The notes below the pieces were generated by a model, which was not told where the DNA came from, did not search any database, and saw nothing but the letters and a program-made list of their open reading frames with translations. A stretch of DNA of 64,000 nucleotides from Osedax fenrisi. Taxonomy: Eukaryota > Annelida > Polychaeta > Sabellida > Siboglinidae. The DNA lies in contig OZ025240.1 of assembly GCA_964019155.1 (NCBI GenBank), positions 35,319,007 through 35,383,006 of the forward strand, given 5' to 3'. How positions within the stretch are numbered: position 1 is the first letter of the stretch; every line of letters begins with the position of its first letter. Below, piece by piece: positions 46,871-59,352 of the stretch. A program made the translations under genes and the position numbers.

Positions 46871-47983
46871 TAAATTTGTTGTGTATTATATTTGTGAACT
46901 ATTATTTATTAATAATATTAAAATCTAAAGAATGTTTAAATACTGTTAGAATCAACACTAGACACATATATTAGATTCATAAATATAACTATTTAAGACA
47001 TGCATTTTTAAATGAAATATATATTATTATTGGGATGTGTTTATAGTGTGTTGATACATTTATATGATATATTACTTATGGATCATATATAGACATACAC
47101 AATTAAATTTTACAATAATAATCATTATATATTTTTAATAAATTAATTATTAATTAATTTATATGTTTAAAAATTATTGCATACGCGCGTAATTCTTGTT
47201 TATCATAAAATATAGAATATATCTCTGAAAATAGTGAAGTTAGAACGAATTATTTATGTTAAATGTCCATATAAATAAATCACATATATATAGTCTACAA
47301 AATCACAACTTATACAAAATGTATATTCAGTAGAAATTATTTGTATATGTTATTTATTAATCATTATTTTGAAAAAAAATAATTAAATATATTCAAAGAT
47401 TATATCATAATTAATTAATATGTATATGTTCACATTAGTGGTTATCTTTTAAAAAATGTCTACCAAATCTTTATAATATGAATATATATTTAAGAATATT
47501 CTATATAAGAATGTATTTGATGCAACTAATATTTTTTATTGTTAATTGTTTTGATTTACATTCACATACTTTTAAACAATTATTAATCGCCATAAATGAA
47601 ACACATAAAATAAATGTGATATTATTAATATTATATTATAGTATAATCATAATATTATATTATAAACAAAGTAACATTAATTAAATAATAACAATATTAT
47701 TGTATTAATCAATTGTATAAAGGGTAAAGTACGCATACCTCGTGCGGATTTTGTAATGCGTCATAAAATAAATACGATCATATTGAATATTTGAAATTAT
47801 TTAAATATATTAATATACATATAATTTATATTTACAATATATCTACCTTCTTTTATGAATAAAATAAATTTTATATTAGAATATTTGATTAATAAAAGAT
47901 TAAAAATGGCAATTTTTCGGTGAATTCCCAAACTCCCCAATTTGTCCAAGAATATGGCGATAACATATTTGACCCATTATTAT

Positions 47984-48036
<53 letters not shown>

Positions 48037-48200
48037 TCAATATATAATTAGATAAAATATTAAACTACGTTATTCAATCGAATATTAATATTAAGATATA
48101 ACAAATATTCTTTAATTATTTGTAATGATCATTCTACATTAAGCAAAAAATGTAATAATTCGATAACCCTATAATTATACAGAAAACTCTACTTTCAATT
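46870..48200. other. No gene seen
   Basis: A+T-rich sequence with a TA tract at 47983-48033. The open frame at 47478-47684 begins with a hydrophobic stretch that could pass for a signal peptide but has no partner exon I can identify. Confidence 0.55.
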
Positions 48201-48204
48201 CATA

Positions 48205-48497
48205 TAAATTAATGACAACATTAATTGAATTGAAGTTATTAACAAACGATATATCAATTTGATCTTTTAATCGAATAACTATAGTTACTCTATAGAGTAC
48301 ACTCGATTTCCGATGTGTAATGTTATTTATAAAAGTAGAACATATGTTCAATTATAATTCACATCAATGTACAATTTCAGATTAGATTAGAAATTAAGAA
48401 AATATTAATATTAATATATATATATATAAATATATATTTATTTAATTGACCTAATTAGAGATCCCTGAATATGTCATCTCAACTAATAGAGTGATAA

Positions 48498-48550
<53 letters not shown>

Positions 48551-48800
48551 GTACAATTTTAATTGATAATAAAATTGTATTAATTGTTATATTGTAATTA
48601 TATTTTTTTAAAGTGAATACAATGTGCCAATACAATAATTTTAATTGAATTGCAAATTGTAACATTTATTTAAAAAATATTAATTGGGATGTATATTATT
48701 TATTTCAATATGAAATTATTTTAATCTAAAAATGAGTATATGTCATTTTATAATAAGAAGAATCACTAATATATTTAATAATAATCTAATATATTAACAT
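48205..48800. repeat. Segmental duplication block (pairs with 19190-19780)
   Basis: Left part of the duplicated receptor locus B; same order of blocks as at 19190-19780, with a TA tract at 48500-48543. Confidence 0.7.
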
Positions 48801-48934
48801 ATACTATTACAAATAATTATATTGATATTGATATGTATACATATAAATTGTATGAACTAATATATTTATATAGAATATTAAAATTAATTATAATACAAAA
48901 ATAATAATAATAATATTTAATTTAGTATGTTTAA

Positions 48935-49166
48935 TTATAAGAATCCTTCATCTACTTTTACTAAATCGTACTTCAATTCTACCAAGCAATTACCCACAGC
49001 TGCTCCGAAACCAACTTCAGAATTACTATCCTCTCTATTAATTACAATAATATCATCTTTTATAATACTTATATTAGTTTGATTATTAGTGACATGACTA
49101 GTGATCATATTTTCATGATTACTATTGACGAGTATTTTTCTTCTAGATATAGTTTTTCCTAAATAC
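48935..49166 (-). CDS. LRR gene B, cytoplasmic tail exon
   Basis: Minus strand, TTATTCTAG acceptor then about 77 open codons to a stop at 48935. It matches gene A's tail exon: Tyr-Leu-Gly-Lys-Thr start, an Arg-Arg-Lys segment, HVTNNQT, an extra Asn-Ile-Ser, KDDIIVINREDSNSEVGFGA and GNCLVELKYDLVKVDEGFL to the stop. Substitutions are mostly conservative and the 9-bp length change keeps frame, evidence that both copies were coding after duplication. The inner AG would give TGA when joined to a T, so the outer acceptor (phase 2) is preferred. The upstream join to the helix exon is unresolved. Confidence 0.65.
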
Positions 49167-49199
49167 CTAGAATAAATTAATTACTGATTAATTATATTA

Positions 49200-49210
49200 A
49201 TTCATATATA

Positions 49211-49251
<41 letters not shown>

Positions 49252-51110
49252 TAAATATTATAATTTTATTATATAATATAATTTATATTTATATATTTAT
49301 ATTACACAATATTATATTTTAATTATGATTTTTAATTATATAGAAGTATTTGATCTATAATTCAATATAAAAACATTTATAAGTGCTGATACTTATTTTT
49401 TTATCTAAATTTATTTATTTAGTTTTACTTTTAAAATTTGCAATTGGGTTTTTATCTATTTTTATTTACTATTCATAAATAATCCAATAAATGTATACTT
49501 ACAAATGTAAACTTATTAAAATATTCATAAATGTATTACTATTCAATATAATATAATTAGATTTATTAATATTAAAATTACACGACGTTTATGTTTTTCA
49601 GAAAAAATAGCTTTTCAATTTTGTATAAATGTGAAATTATAATATTTTAAATAGTATAATAACATTTTAATTATATGCATATGTGAAATATAGTTGTTAT
49701 AAATATGCATTTTAAAATACGACTTAACTAGAAAAATATAAATATTATAATAAAATAAAATTAAAATATTTAGTCAGATTCTAATTTATCCTACTACTAA
49801 TTCATTATTATATCGTTTATTAAAATTGAAATATTATATTAAAGTTTGATTATATTAGTGTTAAAATATAATGTATATGTGGCGTTATTTATCAATCGAT
49901 AGGCATTGCATTGAAAAACATTATGACATATGTGATTCATTTAAGAAATTGAAAGAAAAAAAAATACTGACCTTTTTAAACATTATTTTCTCAGAATAAA
50001 TAATTATTAACAATTGTGCTAATATAATATCATATGCATGTTTCATATTAATAAGTAAAATTAAAAAAATGTAAAAGATGACATTAATTTTGTAAATGGA
50101 TTAGTATATTAAAAGAAATTATTTTTTAAATATATAAAATTGAAAATTTACAATCTTTCTAAAAAAAATGGTATTTTTTCTTATCTTTTCATGTAAATAA
50201 AGGATATTCATATGTCCCCTTAACTAAAGTGGTCAGTATTTTATTATTTTTATTTTATTAGAATCATATAATCCCATACAGTAACTTAGATAACGTTTTT
50301 ACATATAACCTAAATGCTCTAATGTCTTTTGAAGATTAAATTATATTAATAAATATAAGTTTTAATTAGAGGCGACTATTTTTAACTAAATAAGCTCACA
50401 ACATAGAAATATTATTAATATGTATTGATTTTTTACTTACAAATATTAAAAAAATGTATTAGTAATATTTATAAAAATATGAAATTTATAAGTTTTAAAT
50501 AAAATATTCTCATTTTTAAAAAAACGAGATTTAAGATCAGATTGAAATATATATTTATATTTATATATAAATTACTTATACATTATACTATTATTACATA
50601 TTACATATACATATAATGTATATTACATATACATTATACTAGTATATTTCCAATATAATAGAATTATTATTAATATAATATTATTATTGTTTATATTTTA
50701 ATACATTCATTTTATATAAATATATATATATAGTATTACTGGTAATATTACCCTGCAAATGTCACGCATATACAAGATAATATCATTCCTATTAGTATTC
50801 CTATTACAAATTATGTTAATTAATCAATCAATATATTAAAATACATATGTATTTATAAATAAATATGAATGTAATCATAAATAACTAAATAATATATATT
50901 ATTTAGTTATTTATGAATACATTCATATTCATTTATATATATATATCAAATACTATGCATATATGTATTGATATATTTTACAATTATGTACATATATATC
51001 ATGTTTTAAAATGTAATATTACTTTATTTATAGATGGCTCTAGTGTTACTCGAGTATTGATTGTTACGTGATATATGACTTTCGAGAATGTATACCTAAT
51101 ATAGCGCTAT
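49200..51110. other. Intron of LRR gene B; duplication blocks, no gene seen
   Basis: A+T-rich DNA between tail and helix exons of gene B. Segments 50175-50380 and 50560-51065 match 21600-21815 and 22955-23465. A TA tract lies at 49218-49248. Unlike locus A it contains no LINE. Confidence 0.65.
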
Positions 51111-51214
51111 ATGCGACATGCTTTCATTGAATAATACCGCTAGAGTAATTTTATAGCTAAAGTAAAATAACACCATAACTGATGTATATATATTGCATAT
51201 GAAATAGTGATAAC

Positions 51215-51283
51215 AAATAATGACAACTACGATAGCTACCGAGACCATAATGAGGATACACGATAGGTGACCATTTCCTAATA
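51215..51283 (-). CDS. LRR gene B, membrane helix exon
   Basis: On the minus strand an ATTACTGGGCAG acceptor ends at 51284. In phase 1 (G from the stalk exon) the exon reads Val-Leu-Gly-Asn-Gly-His-Leu-Ser-Cys, then a hydrophobic helix ILIMVSVAIVVVIIC. The frame stays open well beyond, so the 3' border is not fixed: GTTATC at 51214 gives phase 1, and later GTTATG gives phase 0, but neither fits the preferred tail-exon phase in this copy. An additional small exon or another donor may exist. Nucleotide identity to gene A over this exon and neighbours is very high. Confidence 0.55.
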
Positions 51284-51328
51284 CTGCCCAGTAATACTTA
51301 TACTACATATATATTTGAATATATTAAC

Positions 51329-51373
51329 CGTTATTGCTAGTATCTCTAGATTTAGGTGTCTTCTTATGTGAAC
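51329..51373 (-). CDS. LRR gene B, stalk exon
   Basis: 45 nt between an ACGACAG acceptor and a GTTAATAT donor. It encodes Ser-His-Lys-Lys-Thr-Pro-Lys-Ser-Arg-Asp-Thr-Ser-Asn-Asn in phase 1-1. Compared with gene A, Thr residues are replaced by Lys or Arg, so the stalk is basic here. Splice sites and length are unchanged. Confidence 0.55.
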
Positions 51374-51770
51374 CTGTCGTATTTCATTATTATTAATTTA
51401 TAAATTAACTATACTTTTTATTAATTATATTTATATACTTATAGTTACATATTAATATATACAAAATAACCAGGGTTGATGGTTTTTTTCGGTTATTTCG
51501 TAAAAACCAAAAAACGCGGTGTTTAATGATGTTATGGTATCTATTAGATTCTAACTGTTTTAAGGTTTTTCGGTTTTTTCGATATTGTACTATCAAAAAA
51601 GTATAAATTATCATTCTTTCAACACACATTTTGTTAACAAAAAACTAATTGAATGGTATTATTTTTATTATAATTTTTAAATATATAGATATATCACATA
51701 ATGGAAGTGTTGGAATCGCAGAATCTATTATTTTTGATTGTTATTCATGTTACGAATATATTATATAATA

Positions 51771-51775
<5 letters not shown>

Positions 51776-51803
<28 letters not shown>
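51776..51803. repeat. (TA)n microsatellite before SINE
   Basis: TA tract directly upstream of the SINE head; TA tracts stand before most SINE-head pieces in this window. Confidence 0.9.
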
Positions 51804-51807
<4 letters not shown>

Positions 51808-51820
51808 TATATACATAACT

Positions 51821-52115
51821 GCCTGTGTGGCTCAGTTGCTAAGGCGTCAGACACACAAACAGTAGGACACGGGTTCGAGCCTCGTCCGGAACATTAATTA
51901 ATTTTATAAAATGGGTCTTAAAATATTATTTAGAAATGATCTTATATAATTGTGTATAAATAAATGATCGGCTATCGTTAAAAATATGGATGTCTTAACA
52001 TGAGAGCGGCTTTAGGGACATTAGAGCCATATATGGTTATAAGTGAAAACTTCATCTAAGTTCCTGGATGGGATGAAAGGACTCCACCAAATAAAAAAAA
52101 ATAAAAAAAATATAT
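51821..52115 (+). repeat. tRNA-derived SINE, most complete copy
   Basis: The head (51821-51893) has an A-box-like tggctcagttgctaagg and a B-box ggttcgagcc at the spacing of a tRNA gene, with a T-arm-like stem (cgggttcgagcctcg). Acceptor-stem pairing is poor and the 3' end lacks tRNA structure, so it is not a working tRNA gene. The body contains aaatgggtctta, ttatataattgtgtataaat, aacatgagagcggc, cattagagccatata and atctaagttcctggatggga, and ends in an A-rich aaaaaaaataaaaaaaa tail. Confidence 0.83.
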
Positions 52116-52119
52116 TTAA

Positions 52120-53179
52120 AAAAATAAATATCAAGTCTGTCATATTATTTATTAAATTTATTTTAATAATATTATATTATTAAAATATAATTAAATTAGA
52201 TTATTATCTAAATGTAATCAAAGTGGCTTTGATGATATAATACTTCAATACTTGATTTATCATCAATAAGTAGATATTATTTTAAAATAACATATTTTTT
52301 AATAAAATATTTGTAATCAAATATAATTTTATAATGAATATTTTTATTGAAAAACATTATTCCATACACATCTATTTATATATCACAATGTGAAATTAAC
52401 ATTACTTATTATTCAAAATGTCACTAATTTTAATAAGTTCATCAAAAAAGTTATTAAAAAATTGTATTGTGAAATAATTATAAATGAATAGATATAATTT
52501 CTATATTTTTAAGTCATATTTATAACATTTTTATATTATTATAATAATATATTTGTTATTAAAAATAATAAATTTTATTAAAAATATAATTTTATATCAA
52601 AAAATGTTATGATAAATGGATCATATTATGTTAGGATAAGTTAAAATATACGAATACAGTACTTTACTTTTATTATTTAGTAAAATGATTAAATTTAGTA
52701 ATGTTTGGCCACTACATATAAATATATAAAATAGTATTATTAATAATAATGTATTACCATAAAAACGATAAATTTGTACATTTAAATATATAAATAATTC
52801 ACAATTAGAATAATCAGCCTAATTGTAGCCTAGTGTTGGCATAATTAACTTTTAATCACATAAATATTATATCGTAGGCGTAAGTGTATTTAGATAAGTG
52901 TCCTACCCATTCCCTGATATAACATACAATGTAGGCAATTATAACTTATATTTAACATAACTTAAAAATGTAATTAATTTTGAAAAAAGGAAAAAATCTT
53001 TTCTAAAGTTAAAAAGTTTTTTCAACTTAAGAACCAACAAAAAAAACCATTTGAAAAAACCTATTGAAAAAAACCGAATCAACCATATTATAATATTATA
53101 GATGTATTATATTATATTGCTATTATAATTTATATTCCTTGTATTTTAATAATTTACTCACATTAATTTCAAGTGTGTA

Positions 53180-53225
<46 letters not shown>

Positions 53226-53680
53226 CATGATATGTATCATGAATATACTATAGATTTCAGGTAATTAAATACAAATAAACTTATTAAATTTAGAAACATA
53301 AAAATCATAAGGCAATCATAAAATATCTAAAAGTGATTCTAGATATAGTTAAATAATTTACTTATAAATATAATATAACATTAGGAAGTAGCACAGAATA
53401 TATTAATTTATATATATGATGAAATTAGGTTTATTAGGCACCGTTGCAATGTGATGATATACCTCGTAAGTGCACGTAAAATAAATAATAAAAAATAAAA
53501 CACAATAAATTCAAAAACGAAAAAACTAACATGATAAAATGGAAGTAATTCGAGCGAAATATAAAATAGAATAATAAAATAATGCAATTAGTTAGAGGAT
53601 ATATATGACTTGAGATGGGTATTGGAGGAGGTGGGAGATTAAATATATATATATATATATATAGATTACTTAGAAAATCT
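52120..53680. other. No gene seen; left inverted-repeat arm begins
   Basis: A+T-rich DNA with no coding frame; from 52563 it belongs to the left arm of the giant inverted repeat. Two non-coding landmarks recur in the right arm: a poly-T/poly-A segment at 53030-53085 (with ccatttgaaaaaacc) and a TA tract at 53188-53221. Confidence 0.65.
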
Positions 53681-53684
53681 AATT

Positions 53685-53981
53685 TATCAATATACGCATT
53701 ACTATAAAATTGAGAAATACGTATTGAATATTACTAATCACTGATAAATGTATGGAATGTTGTGGTTTTAATAATGCATATTAGAAGTATCATAACGTGC
53801 ATAACAATGGTTGTACGTTGTATGAGGTAATAAAGTGGTAACATAAATACCATTGTTTTTATAATTAACATTTAATTTATTTAATGTTGTATTAATGTTG
53901 CCTCCATTTAATTCCGACTTTATAATACATTAATGATAGCGATAATGTTCAATATTTCATAATATAATGAACAAATACATG

Positions 53982-54022
<41 letters not shown>

Positions 54023-54046
54023 TAACTGCCTCTGTAGCATAGTTGG

Positions 54047-54086
<40 letters not shown>

Positions 54087-54110
54087 TAACTGCCTCTGTA
54101 GCATAGTTGG

Positions 54111-54156
<46 letters not shown>

Positions 54157-54165
54157 TATAGTATA
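53685..54165. repeat. Conserved intron block of LRR gene B
   Basis: Equivalent of 29580-29990. Here the tRNA-like 26-bp piece with its TA tracts is duplicated (near 54022 and 54083), which shows expansion by slippage or unequal exchange. Confidence 0.75.
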
Positions 54166-54173
54166 TTACTAAC

Positions 54174-54816
54174 AATTTATCAATTCATTAACACGAGAAG
54201 ATTTAATTCCTAGAAAGCATCCCAAAGTAATGTTTTTGTTATTAATTAAGTTACGACAATATATTCGATAATCTAAATCTATTGTAATTAATTCTCTTAA
54301 TTTAGGTATCCAATTCATACTATTGTTACACTTGAATTTATTTTCTTTTATATTAATATACCTATCATTACTTTCATATTTAGTTGACTCATTATTTAAA
54401 TAACGTTTAAAATGTATACTATTCAATGTAGACAATGTATTATTATATAATATAATGTCGGTTAATTTGTGAAAATTATCCAAAATTATATTAAAGTATA
54501 TTAATTTATTATGTTCTATATATATTACCTTCAAATTTGTGTTGTACTTAAATAATAATTTATTAATTATTTTTAATTTATTATAAGATAAATTGATAAA
54601 TTGTAATCGAGTTAAATTTACAAATAGATTTATATTTAATTTAGAAATATTATTTTTTTGTAACATTAATTTAAGTAAGCTATTTTCCTTTATAGCAAAA
54701 CTATATTGATTTAGGTGCTCCAATTTATTTTTGAAACAATAAAAATGGGTTGAGTTTTCATGAATTACTTCTCTATTTAATATGTTATCTTTGATGTCTC
54801 CTGGTGCACATACTTG
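54174..54816 (-). CDS. LRR gene B, ectodomain exon
   Basis: Same architecture and splice signals as gene A: AATTTATTATAG-type acceptor ending 54817, N-cap beginning Gln-Val-Cys-Ala-Pro-Gly-Asp, four LRRs, C-cap with four cysteines, and a T|GTTAGT donor at 54173 that completes the last cysteine. It differs from gene A at about five residues (for example Ile for Val in AIKEN, Leu for Ile in NLFVNL, Leu for Ser in NKLLF, Ile-His for Val-Asn in the fourth repeat). The frame is fully open. It points away from gene C across the spacer, so the two are head to head. The N-terminal leader exon was not found. Confidence 0.76.
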
Positions 54817-54873
54817 CTATAATAATTTAATAATATATTAATTCATATAAAGTATATTTGCATAGGTATAATC

Positions 54874-54903
<30 letters not shown>

Positions 54904-54904
<1 letters not shown>

Positions 54905-55148
54905 TTATTTGGTTGAGTCCTTTCATCCCATCCAGAAACTTAGATGCAGTTTTCACTTATAACCATATATATATGGTATAATATATGGCTATAATATATG
55001 GCTCTAATGTCCCTTCGAAGCCGCTCTCATGTTAAGGCATCCATGGTTTTAACGAGAGCCGATCTTTATCATTTATGTATACACAATTATATAAGATCAC
55101 TTCTAAATAATATTTGAAGACCCATTTTATAAAATTAATTAAAACAAT
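54904..55148 (-). repeat. SINE copy in left arm (5' truncated)
   Basis: Minus-strand copy of the SINE body, with gagtcctttcatcccatcc at its 3' side and a ggctctaatgtccc block, plus an internal tatatatggta duplication. It is paired with the plus-strand copy at 61437-61685, so it was inserted before the inverted duplication. It lies just upstream of the LRR exon acceptor. Confidence 0.82.
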
Positions 55149-55630
55149 ATATATATATATATAAATATATATATAACTATATATGTTTCCTACTAATTCA
55201 CGATTATTCTCAATGATCAACTATATATAGTTGTATACAACGGTACTAAAGATATTAAATAATAGCTGATTTCAAAACATATTCTCCTTAAATGCTTAAT
55301 ACCTCGAAAACTACATTATTTATTCTCCATTCTCCATTTCCACCTTACTTATCTCCTTTTATTATTAATAATATTGTACTCTCTCATTTTCCTACTGCAT
55401 AACAATTAAGCGTTATTTTAGAGTATTTCCTTCATTCCTTATATTACTACCATACCAAAATCTGCAAATTGTCATATTTAATTAATCAATTACTGTATCT
55501 CAGGTAAAACGATAGTTAATTCCCTCGACCTCTGCTCCTTGGATTACTGATCCTACCCCTTAATCAAATATATTATATATATATATATATGTGTTACTTT
55601 TATGTATATTAGAAGAACTATACATATTGA

Positions 55631-55631
<1 letters not shown>

Positions 55632-55695
<64 letters not shown>
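55632..55695. repeat. (TA)n microsatellite, left arm
   Basis: 64-bp TA tract; its right-arm counterpart at 60890-60964 is about 11 bp longer. Confidence 0.95.
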
Positions 55696-55698
<3 letters not shown>

Positions 55699-56199
55699 AA
55701 CGTATTGATCATCATGCATTCCCTAAATATCTATTATAATTTATCAATGAACTACACCATATTAATAGTTTCTAATAATTGACTAATCAATGCTGATATA
55801 TATACCGGCTAGGTCATCACATGGGTTTGAAAGAATGTGTTATCCATAAATAAATATAGAAAATATGATTTATCGATGGATGACGAACAGAAGAAACTGT
55901 ATTAGGAAGAATATCGTCATGGAATGTAGGACGGTTCAGCTAAATGTATAGGACAGAACAACTATTGTATTAACTTAATAAATATAGAGAACATATATCT
56001 GGGGTATGTGTAATTATAATAATAAATGTGTAATATGTAAATATAATTCTGATGTAATAACATAAATAGGAAATATATATAGTATTAATAAGGTGAATAA
56101 AATATAAGTTGAATGGGTGGAGTTGAGATTTTAATACATATATATATATATAAAATATATTGTAATACTTGTTAAACCATATCCAATCAATTTATTTAC

Positions 56200-56790
56200 C
56201 TTATGAATACGAACAAAATCATTCAACATTATCTATGTCCAAATATATATACCCCATCTATTGAATGCAACGATGAAATAATTAAATACTTTTAAATATT
56301 TAAACAATCTGCTAATGGAAATATTTAAAAAAAATATATCTAGATTATTCATGGTTATTTGGGATGTAAAAAGTAGTATTGATTCAGATGAAGACTGGGG
56401 ATATATAAGGGCTTGTAATAAAGCTATAAATTAAAGACAAAATTGAATATTATAGTCTTGCTATAACATTAGCTATAGATATAATTAGTTGCTGTAGCTA
56501 TAATTATTAATATATTACCAATGATTAATTCATTATAACTATAGTTATAATTAATTAATCATTGGAAATATATTAATAATTATAAATAGTTTAGATAAAT
56601 GAAGAGGAATTCATCAATGTTAAAAAACTTAATAAAATAGATTATATAATGATAGAGAAACTTTATAAATCAGGTATAAGCTGTGCAAAGATAATACCTT
56701 TTATATAATCAGATAAGGGGTGGCATTATATTATCATGATAGATTCTAACGTAAGGTTTAAAATTGCAAGAAAACAAAAGGTAACAATTA
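56200..56790 (+). other. Unidentified possibly once-coding stretch (also 60360-59860 inverted)
   Basis: Short frames here look less random than their surroundings: around 56345-56435 a stretch reads GYLGCKKSSIDSDEDWGYIR and ACNKAIN, and around 56600-56780 INEEEFINVKKLNKIDYIMI and 'KGWHYIIMIDSNVRFKIARK'. Stops interrupt them and I recognise no family. They could be exons or transposase remains. The right arm keeps the same sequence in reverse. Confidence 0.3.
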
Positions 56791-56875
56791 TTTTGTGAAA
56801 TACTTAATAATACTTGTATTAAATAATGTCTGACCCTCTTATAGTATAGAAGAGATAGTTAATATATTACTAATA

Positions 56876-57530
56876 GGGTGTTCACATCAATTCCGTTTTC
56901 CTTACGTTACGTGAAACCGTACAGAAAATGAATCATTTACAGACAATTTTCTGTAATCAGATTTTTAGGTGTTCACACCAATTCCGTTTTTGTTAAGTTT
57001 TCGTTACGTGAAATCCGTACAGAAAATAAAAAACTAAATTCGAAAATATACATATATACTTATAAAAATAAAATATAATTAATTAATATAAATGTAATAG
57101 TTAATACCGGTTAATATAATAACTTATTCGATAATATTAATATTAGTTTATTATATAGATATTATATTAATAATAAAATAAGTAAAATAATCTATATAAT
57201 ACTATTACATAATAAGTTAATAGAATTACATATTTTATAAATTTATAATTGTTGTTATAACATTATAAAATTATAAATATAATTATATATATTAGTTAAT
57301 AATAGTTACATTGATGAATTATTCGATAATATTTATTTTATTTTATTATCTAGATATTATATAATTATTAAAATTAGTAAAAAATATATAATTATATCAA
57401 TAAATATATCGTTAATCCAATGACATTTATTATGAATATATATTTTTTTTATAAATTTATAAAATTATAATATAAATTAATGTATTAGTTAATATTATAC
57501 ACACACTCACACACACACACACTCACACAC

Positions 57531-57561
<31 letters not shown>

Positions 57562-57576
57562 CAATTATAGTAATAT

Positions 57577-57629
<53 letters not shown>

Positions 57630-57962
57630 TATTATAATATGTTAGTATAATAGTGTATATATGTATATATAATATATATATATTATATATATATAATCAA
57701 AGTTTCAATACTATTAGAAATACATATTATATTTACAACTATGAAATCATATAACGCCACCTATTAATAATAAAAGGTACATTCAGCTACGTGAATTATT
57801 AGAAAAATAGGATCATTCCTATTTCACTTTCTGTACAGAAAATGATTACAGAAAAATAGGAATATGACTCATTACAGAAAATTGTCTGTAAATGATTCAT
57901 GAAAATGCATTTTCTGTACAGATTTCACGTAACGTTAGGAAAACGGAATTGATGTGAACGCC
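56876..57962. mobile_element. Inverted-repeat DNA element with GGGTGTTCAC ends
   Basis: The left end reads gggtgttcacatcaattccg and continues through tttccttacgttacgtgaaa to cagaaaatgaatcatttaca; the right end is its reverse complement with minor changes, ending gatgtgaacgcc at 57962. A second, diverged copy of the end (ggtgttcacaccaattccgt) follows at about 56971, so the left end is doubled. There is no coding sequence in 1.1 kb, so it is probably a MITE. Target duplication is ambiguous (ata on both sides if one base of the end is lost). The inner edge of the giant inverted repeat falls inside it. Confidence 0.68.
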
Positions 57963-59305
57963 ATATTATACTTTAAATAAAGCTAAATCTGAATCAGCGA
58001 AAGACATGGTAGGTTTCACTGATGGAAATAATAACTATTGTAACAAATGTTATACTACATTGTTAGGATAAATGAATACTTCTAAAATCACAGTGATATA
58101 TCACCGTATATGCATATATATTAGAGGAGCTCATATATTATCACAATGTAATAAATATATTTATAAGGAATGAAATAAGCATTAAATATGAATGTAAAAT
58201 GTTAATAAATAAAATATATGTTTCGGGTAATTATCGCATATTCTATTAATGGGATACTTGTCATTAAACTAGATAAAAATACTTTTCATACGATCGTATA
58301 ATGTAGATATATAATTAGATATGAATTTTTCTTTAAAAAAAGTTATTTTTATCGGTAATTATATAGTATGAATCTTTTTGGTAGACCCATTTTCCCTATA
58401 TTTTACATGTACACTATAATATAATTACCTCCCTTAAATAATAATGACTTATTAAAACACTTTTTTTTCACTATATACTTATATTTGTATACTGAGAAAT
58501 GTTAACATTTGCTATTTAGTTATATCGAATAATTAATCTATAGCTATATATCTATAGCTAAATATATTAACATTTTTAAATTACTAACTATATATAGAAA
58601 CAGAATAAGTAATAATAATATTTGTATAATTATCATAAATTAACCATTAAAAATAGAAGTGATTTATTAATGCTTGTAAAAAATAAATAATCTACAATGG
58701 TATAGACATATATAAGAGGTATACGGTTAATTAAATATTCGAAAAGTATATAACTAAGATGAAAGAAAAATATGAATGGATCGATACCTAATAATTGATA
58801 GTACTACTATATTTACTACTATATAACGATACCTACTTGATTTCGATGGATGTCTAATAATAAAGAAATGATGGAATAGAGTTGTATATGAAAATACCAT
58901 TATGTTACCTCACAGTTTTTAAAGCATATAAGGGAACAAGTAACGAGGTATATATGTATGCCTATATATAAATGTATCTCAATTATTATATAATTAATTA
59001 TGGTAGCATTATATTAGTATATAAACCTTAATCTCATTATCCTCCGGAGTTATATTTTGCGTAATAAATTGAGGAATAATAGCTAATAGAATTGCATATA
59101 TTATCAACATTATGTTAAATATTGAATTACGAATGTATGTTTTAATGATGAAATTACGAAAGTAATATTATTTGTTTACAATATATGTATAACTATTTTA
59201 TTTAATATTTAATTAAATTTACTAACATTTTAAATTAATTATATTATATATTCTATATAAATGTATATTCTATATAAATGTATAAATGTATGTATATTAT
59301 ATACA

Positions 59306-59352
<47 letters not shown>

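Larger units (their letters stand above)
52563..57240 (+). repeat. Giant inverted repeat, left arm
   Basis: Reading the window's last bases backward gives the sequence from about 52563 onward, and correspondence continues through matching landmarks: poly-A/T segment (53030-53085 and 63484-63590), LRR exons (54174-54816 and 61775-62416), SINE copies, TA tract (55632-55695 and 60890-60964), and an element end (56876 and 59748), stopping near 57240 and 59385. Differences are scattered single bases and tract lengths. The arm probably extends outward beyond what can be seen, because the right arm is cut by the window end. Confidence 0.92.

Noticed and set aside
51405..51629. A basic 74-residue protein on the minus strand
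   Set aside because: It ends in a TA-rich stretch, is not conserved at the matching place in locus A and shows no domain.
51821..51893. A tRNA gene
   Set aside because: A and B boxes are present, but the acceptor stem does not pair and the sequence continues into a repeated SINE body with an A-rich tail.
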